Origin: Candidatus Gastranaerophilales bacterium
GTDB taxonomy: Bacteria > Cyanobacteriota > Vampirovibrionia > Gastranaerophilales > Gastranaerophilaceae
Length of the DNA stretch: 6,637 nt
Direction of reading: 5' to 3'
Assembly: GCA_021199975.1 (NCBI GenBank)
Contig: JAJQHF010000011.1
Coordinates: forward strand, 1 to 6,637
A program made the position numbers and the translations under genes. Numbering within the stretch: the stretch's first letter is position 1; the number at the start of each line of letters is the position of its first letter. Shown one piece after another: positions 4,142-6,637 of the stretch. The notes below the pieces were generated by a model that ran no database searches, was not told the origin of the DNA, and was given only the letters and a program-made list of their open reading frames with translations.

Positions 4142-5158
4142 ATGAGAAAACCCGTAATAGGAGTTCTTGGCGCAACAGGTGTTGTCGGCAGGCACATTTT
4201 GGAAATTTTAGAAGAAAATAATGTAGTATTTGAAGATATTAAATTTCTTGCAAGTAAAAAAAGTGCAGGAAAAAAATTGGAATTTAAAGGAAAAGAATAT
4301 ACCGTAACAGAAGCTGTGCCTGATGCTTTTGAAGGCATTAACATAGTTCTTGCTTCAGCCGGAGGCTCTACAAGTTTAGCATTAGCTCATGAAGCAGTTA
4401 AAAGAGGCGCCGTATATATTGACAATTCAAGTGCTTTCAGAATGGAAAAGGAGGTTCCTCTCGTAATTGCAGGTGTTAATGATGAAGATATTAAACTTCA
4501 TAAAGGTATAATTGCAAATCCCAACTGCTCAACTTCTCAATTAATGTTGGTATTAAAACCTCTTCACGATTATGCAGGTATAAAAAGAATGATTGTAAGT
4601 ACTTATCAATCGGTTTCAGGTGCGGGGCTTGCGGCTATTAATGAATTAAGAGAAAATACAATTGCTGTAAACGAAGAAAAACCTTTTGAAAATAAAGTAT
4701 TCAAAAAGCCTATAGCTTACAATTGTATTCCTCAAATAGATGTATTCTGCGAAAATGGTTATACAAAAGAAGAAATGAAAGTTACAAATGAAACAAGAAA
4801 AATTCTTCATTTAAATCCTAATACACCTATTTCATGTACGGCTGTAAGAGTACCCGTTTTTGTAGGGCATTCGGAAGCTGTAACGGTTGAATTTGAAAAG
4901 AATATAACCCCTGAAAAAACAAGGGAAATTTTAGAGCATGCCTGGGGAGTAAAAGTAGTTGACGATATTGCGAACTATGAATTTCCGACAGCAGTTGAAG
5001 CGGCAGGAACAAATCCTGTTTATGTAGGCAGAATAAGAAAAGATATTGCCTTTGATAATGCCGTCACATTTTGGTGTGTAGCCGATAATTTAAGGATAGG
5101 CGCAGCTCTTAATACAGTAAGAATAGCAGAAAAAGTTATTGAAATGCAGGTTTTTTAG
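4142..5158 (+). CDS. asd: Aspartate-semialdehyde dehydrogenase
   Basis: Reduces L-aspartyl-4-phosphate to L-aspartate-4-semialdehyde with NADPH, the branch point to lysine/diaminopimelate, threonine and methionine. The 338-residue protein is of normal length. It shows the N-terminal dinucleotide-binding GATGVVG (10-16), SAGGSTS (72-78), SSAFR (96-100, phosphate-binding Arg100), the active-site NPNCST with nucleophile Cys129, TYQSVSGAG (154-162), and RVPVFVGHSE (236-245) with substrate-binding Arg236 and acid-base His243. AGAGG at 4128-4132 sits 9 bases before the ATG. It is first in an operon with dapA, which begins 12 bases after its stop. The promoter, the overlapping palindrome and the upstream structured RNA are the visible candidates for control. 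Confidence 0.96.
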   Translation: MRKPVIGVLGATGVVGRHILEILEENNVVFEDIKFLASKKSAGKKLEFKGKEYTVTEAVPDAFEGINIVLASAGGSTSLALAHEAVKRGAVYIDNSSAFRMEKEVPLVIAGVNDEDIKLHKGIIANPNCSTSQLMLVLKPLHDYAGIKRMIVSTYQSVSGAGLAAINELRENTIAVNEEKPFENKVFKKPIAYNCIPQIDVFCENGYTKEEMKVTNETRKILHLNPNTPISCTAVRVPVFVGHSEAVTVEFEKNITPEKTREILEHAWGVKVVDDIANYEFPTAVEAAGTNPVYVGRIRKDIAFDNAVTFWCVADNLRIGAALNTVRIAEKVIEMQVF

Positions 5159-5170
5159 AAAGGAATTGTT

Positions 5171-6061
5171 ATGAGATATAATGCAGGTGAAATTATTACT
5201 GCAATGATTACTCCTTTTAATGAGGATTTAAGTATTGATTATAATTCATTAGAAAAATTAATAAATCATTTGATAAAATCAGGAACAGAAGGAATCTTAA
5301 CAGCAGGAACAACAGGAGAAACCCCTACGCTTTCCCACGAAGAAGAAGAAGATTTGTTTGCTTTTGTTAAAGAAAAAGTAAACGGCAGAGCAAAAATTAT
5401 AATGGGTGCCGGTTCAAATTCTACGGAAACAGCGGTAAAATCTTCAATTAAAGCTCAACAATCCGGTGCCGATGCAGTGCTTTCAGTTGTTCCTTATTAT
5501 AATAAACCTTCTCAAAAGGGAATATATGAACACTTTGCGGCTATTGCACAGGCTGTTAATTTGCCTATTATTTTATATAACATCCCGGGAAGAACGGGAG
5601 TAAACATGCTTCCTTCTACAATAGCTAAGTTAGCATGCGAGTTTGACAATATTGCTGCAGTAAAACAAAGTAATTCTGATTTAGATTTAATAAGCGATAT
5701 TAAATCGTTATGTCCTGAAGACTTTACAGTATATTCAGGTGACGACAGCCTTACTCTTCCAATGATGTCACTTGGCGCATATGGGGTTATAAGTGTTGCA
5801 TCACATATTGCAGGTGCTCAAATGCAAAAAATGATAAAAGCTTTTAAATCGGGAAAAGTTGATGAAGCACTTAAAATTCATCTTGAATTATATCCATTAT
5901 TTAAGAAACTTTTTATGGCGCCAAATCCGGTACCCGTTAAAGCTGCTTTATCTAATTTTGGAATAATTAAAGAATTTGTAAGAAAACCTTTAGTCACTTT
6001 AGATAAAAATGAAAAAGAAGAATTAATGTCTGTTGTTAACAGATATTCTTGTTTAATTTAG
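5171..6061 (+). CDS. dapA: 4-hydroxy-tetrahydrodipicolinate synthase
   Basis: Condenses aspartate semialdehyde, the product of the preceding gene, with pyruvate to give 4-hydroxy-tetrahydrodipicolinate, the first committed step to diaminopimelate and lysine. The 296-residue TIM-barrel protein carries GTTGE (46-50, Thr47/Thr48), VVPYYNKP (106-113, with the Tyr of the proton relay), LYNIPGRTG (135-143, Tyr136 and Arg141), and the Schiff-base Lys165 in AAVKQSN. The residue after the lysine is Gln rather than the Glu of E. coli DapA, a variant I believe is common in this branch. AAAGGA (5159-5164) follows the asd stop directly and lies 6 bases before the ATG, so translation is probably coupled to asd. 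Confidence 0.96.
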   Translation: MRYNAGEIITAMITPFNEDLSIDYNSLEKLINHLIKSGTEGILTAGTTGETPTLSHEEEEDLFAFVKEKVNGRAKIIMGAGSNSTETAVKSSIKAQQSGADAVLSVVPYYNKPSQKGIYEHFAAIAQAVNLPIILYNIPGRTGVNMLPSTIAKLACEFDNIAAVKQSNSDLDLISDIKSLCPEDFTVYSGDDSLTLPMMSLGAYGVISVASHIAGAQMQKMIKAFKSGKVDEALKIHLELYPLFKKLFMAPNPVPVKAALSNFGIIKEFVRKPLVTLDKNEKEELMSVVNRYSCLI

Positions 6062-6063
6062 CA

Positions 6064-6068
6064 GAGGA
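6064..6068 (+). promoter_or_regulatory. Ribosome binding site selecting a TTG start
   Basis: GAGGA lies just after the dapA stop and 6 bases before TTG 6075. No ATG or GTG follows at a suitable distance. This is the main argument for starting the prepilin-like gene at 6075 rather than at TTG 6168. Confidence 0.6.
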
Positions 6069-6074
6069 AATTTT

Positions 6075-6637
6075 TTGATTAAATTTTTAAAAACAACTTT
6101 ATATAATCCGTTGCGGCATTTTTCCGCTGATTTACTGCTTTCATCAAGCCAAAGAAGAAAAATACTGTTGAGAAGCAAAAGAGGTAACACTTTATCGGAA
6201 ACAATGATAGCCATGGTTATATTAGGTGTTGTTTTTACTATTAGTATGGGTACTTTTATTGCTGATTATAATAAAAATCAAACAGTTGTAAGACTGCAAA
6301 AAATCTATTCTGTAATACAGCAGGCAATTAATCTTGCAGTTACACACAACGGTTCAGCTGATACATGGAATTTTCCTGAAAGTCTTAGCGAAAACGGTAC
6401 TTATTATGTTTTTGAAAAATATTTTAAGCCTAACTTAGTTCTAGCACGTGATTGCAAAAACTCAACAGAAGGTGATTGTGACTATAACTTTAAAGAGCTT
6501 GATGGAACTGAAAAATCATTAAACTCAACCTGGTCAAGATTTTACTTAAATGATGGCGCCTTTATTGCATTACAAGCCATATCCAGTAATGATTATAAAG
6601 TAATTTATTTTTATGTAGATACTAACGGTAAAAAAAA
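6075..6637 (+). CDS. Type IV prepilin-like (pseudopilin) protein, 3' end missing
   Basis: Secreted or pilus-associated protein with an N-terminal prepilin signal; 187 codons are visible and the frame is open at the window edge. From TTG 6075 the processing motif is RG^NTLSE, with cleavage expected after Gly37, Asn at +1 and the canonical Glu at +5. A hydrophobic helix follows (about 43-60), then ADYNKNQTVVRLQKIYSVIQQA, written here as ADYNKNQTVV plus RLQKIYSVIQQA, and a globular part with two close cysteines in RDCKNSTEGDCDY that may form a disulfide. The KIYSVIQQA block resembles the abundant pseudopilins of Gastranaerophilales. The 37-residue leader is unusually long; starting at TTG 6168 would give a standard 6-residue leader but with only a weak AAGAAG upstream. 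It begins 13 bases after dapA and looks co-transcribed. It could serve as a minor pilin, a type II secretion pseudopilin or a competence pilin. Confidence 0.8.
   Translation, partial: MIKFLKTTLYNPLRHFSADLLLSSSQRRKILLRSKRGNTLSETMIAMVILGVVFTISMGTFIADYNKNQTVVRLQKIYSVIQQAINLAVTHNGSADTWNFPESLSENGTYYVFEKYFKPNLVLARDCKNSTEGDCDYNFKELDGTEKSLNSTWSRFYLNDGAFIALQAISSNDYKVIYFYVDTNGKK

Noticed and set aside
4066..4344. Minus-strand open frame of 92 codons over the asd start
   Set aside because: It covers the asd N-terminal dinucleotide-binding region and its promoter. No ribosome binding site or recognisable product.
4827..5012. Minus-strand open frame inside asd, and a similar one at 1932-2135 inside the dehydrogenase gene
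   Set aside because: Low-complexity translations opposite conserved catalytic blocks of the real genes.

Overview
This is an AT-rich bacterial chromosomal window. It carries ordinary housekeeping genes (dut, secG, a DUF167/YggU gene, asd, dapA), a D-2-hydroxyacid dehydrogenase and the start of a type IV prepilin-like gene. Between them lies an accessory-looking stretch marked by a small palindromic repeat. The SecG loop (HSPKGDGLGAIGG...LFTSQKSAE) resembles cyanobacterial SecG. The prepilin-like protein, with its LQKIYSVIQQA segment just after the N-terminal helix, resembles the many pseudopilins of Vampirovibrionia (Melainabacteria, Gastranaerophilales). I therefore infer a gut-type, non-photosynthetic relative of Cyanobacteria. 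No marker gene proves this.

Layout. Positions 2-121 are the 3' end of an unidentified gene, followed at once by dut (124-558, +). Convergent to dut is a two-gene minus-strand operon, a DUF167 gene then secG (1149 down to 572). A 120-bp divergent spacer leads to a 2-hydroxyacid dehydrogenase (1273-2274, +). The accessory stretch (about 2275-4141) holds a hairpin, repeat copy A, a promoter-like site with a 13-T spacer, a 71-residue acidic orphan protein, inverted repeat copy C, a strong hairpin, a TupA-like ATP-grasp gene, repeat copy B, a G+C-richer segment that folds like an RNA, and a terminator. From 4142 on, asd, dapA and the prepilin-like gene lie 12-13 nt apart, each with its own ribosome binding site, and look like one operon. 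The last gene runs off the window.

How the genes work together. Asd and DapA are consecutive enzymes from aspartyl phosphate toward diaminopimelate and lysine, so the last operon feeds peptidoglycan synthesis and appears to co-transcribe a secreted pilin-like protein. Dut protects DNA from uracil, and SecG is part of the inner-membrane translocon. The ATP-grasp protein is of a type usually found near surface-polysaccharide genes, but here it stands alone next to the acidic orphan, inside a segment bounded by direct copies of the repeat.

The least explained parts are the palindromic repeat family (copies A, B, C and a fragment D), the segment between A and B, the T13 promoter spacer, the folded G+C-rich segment upstream of asd, and the choice of start in the prepilin gene.
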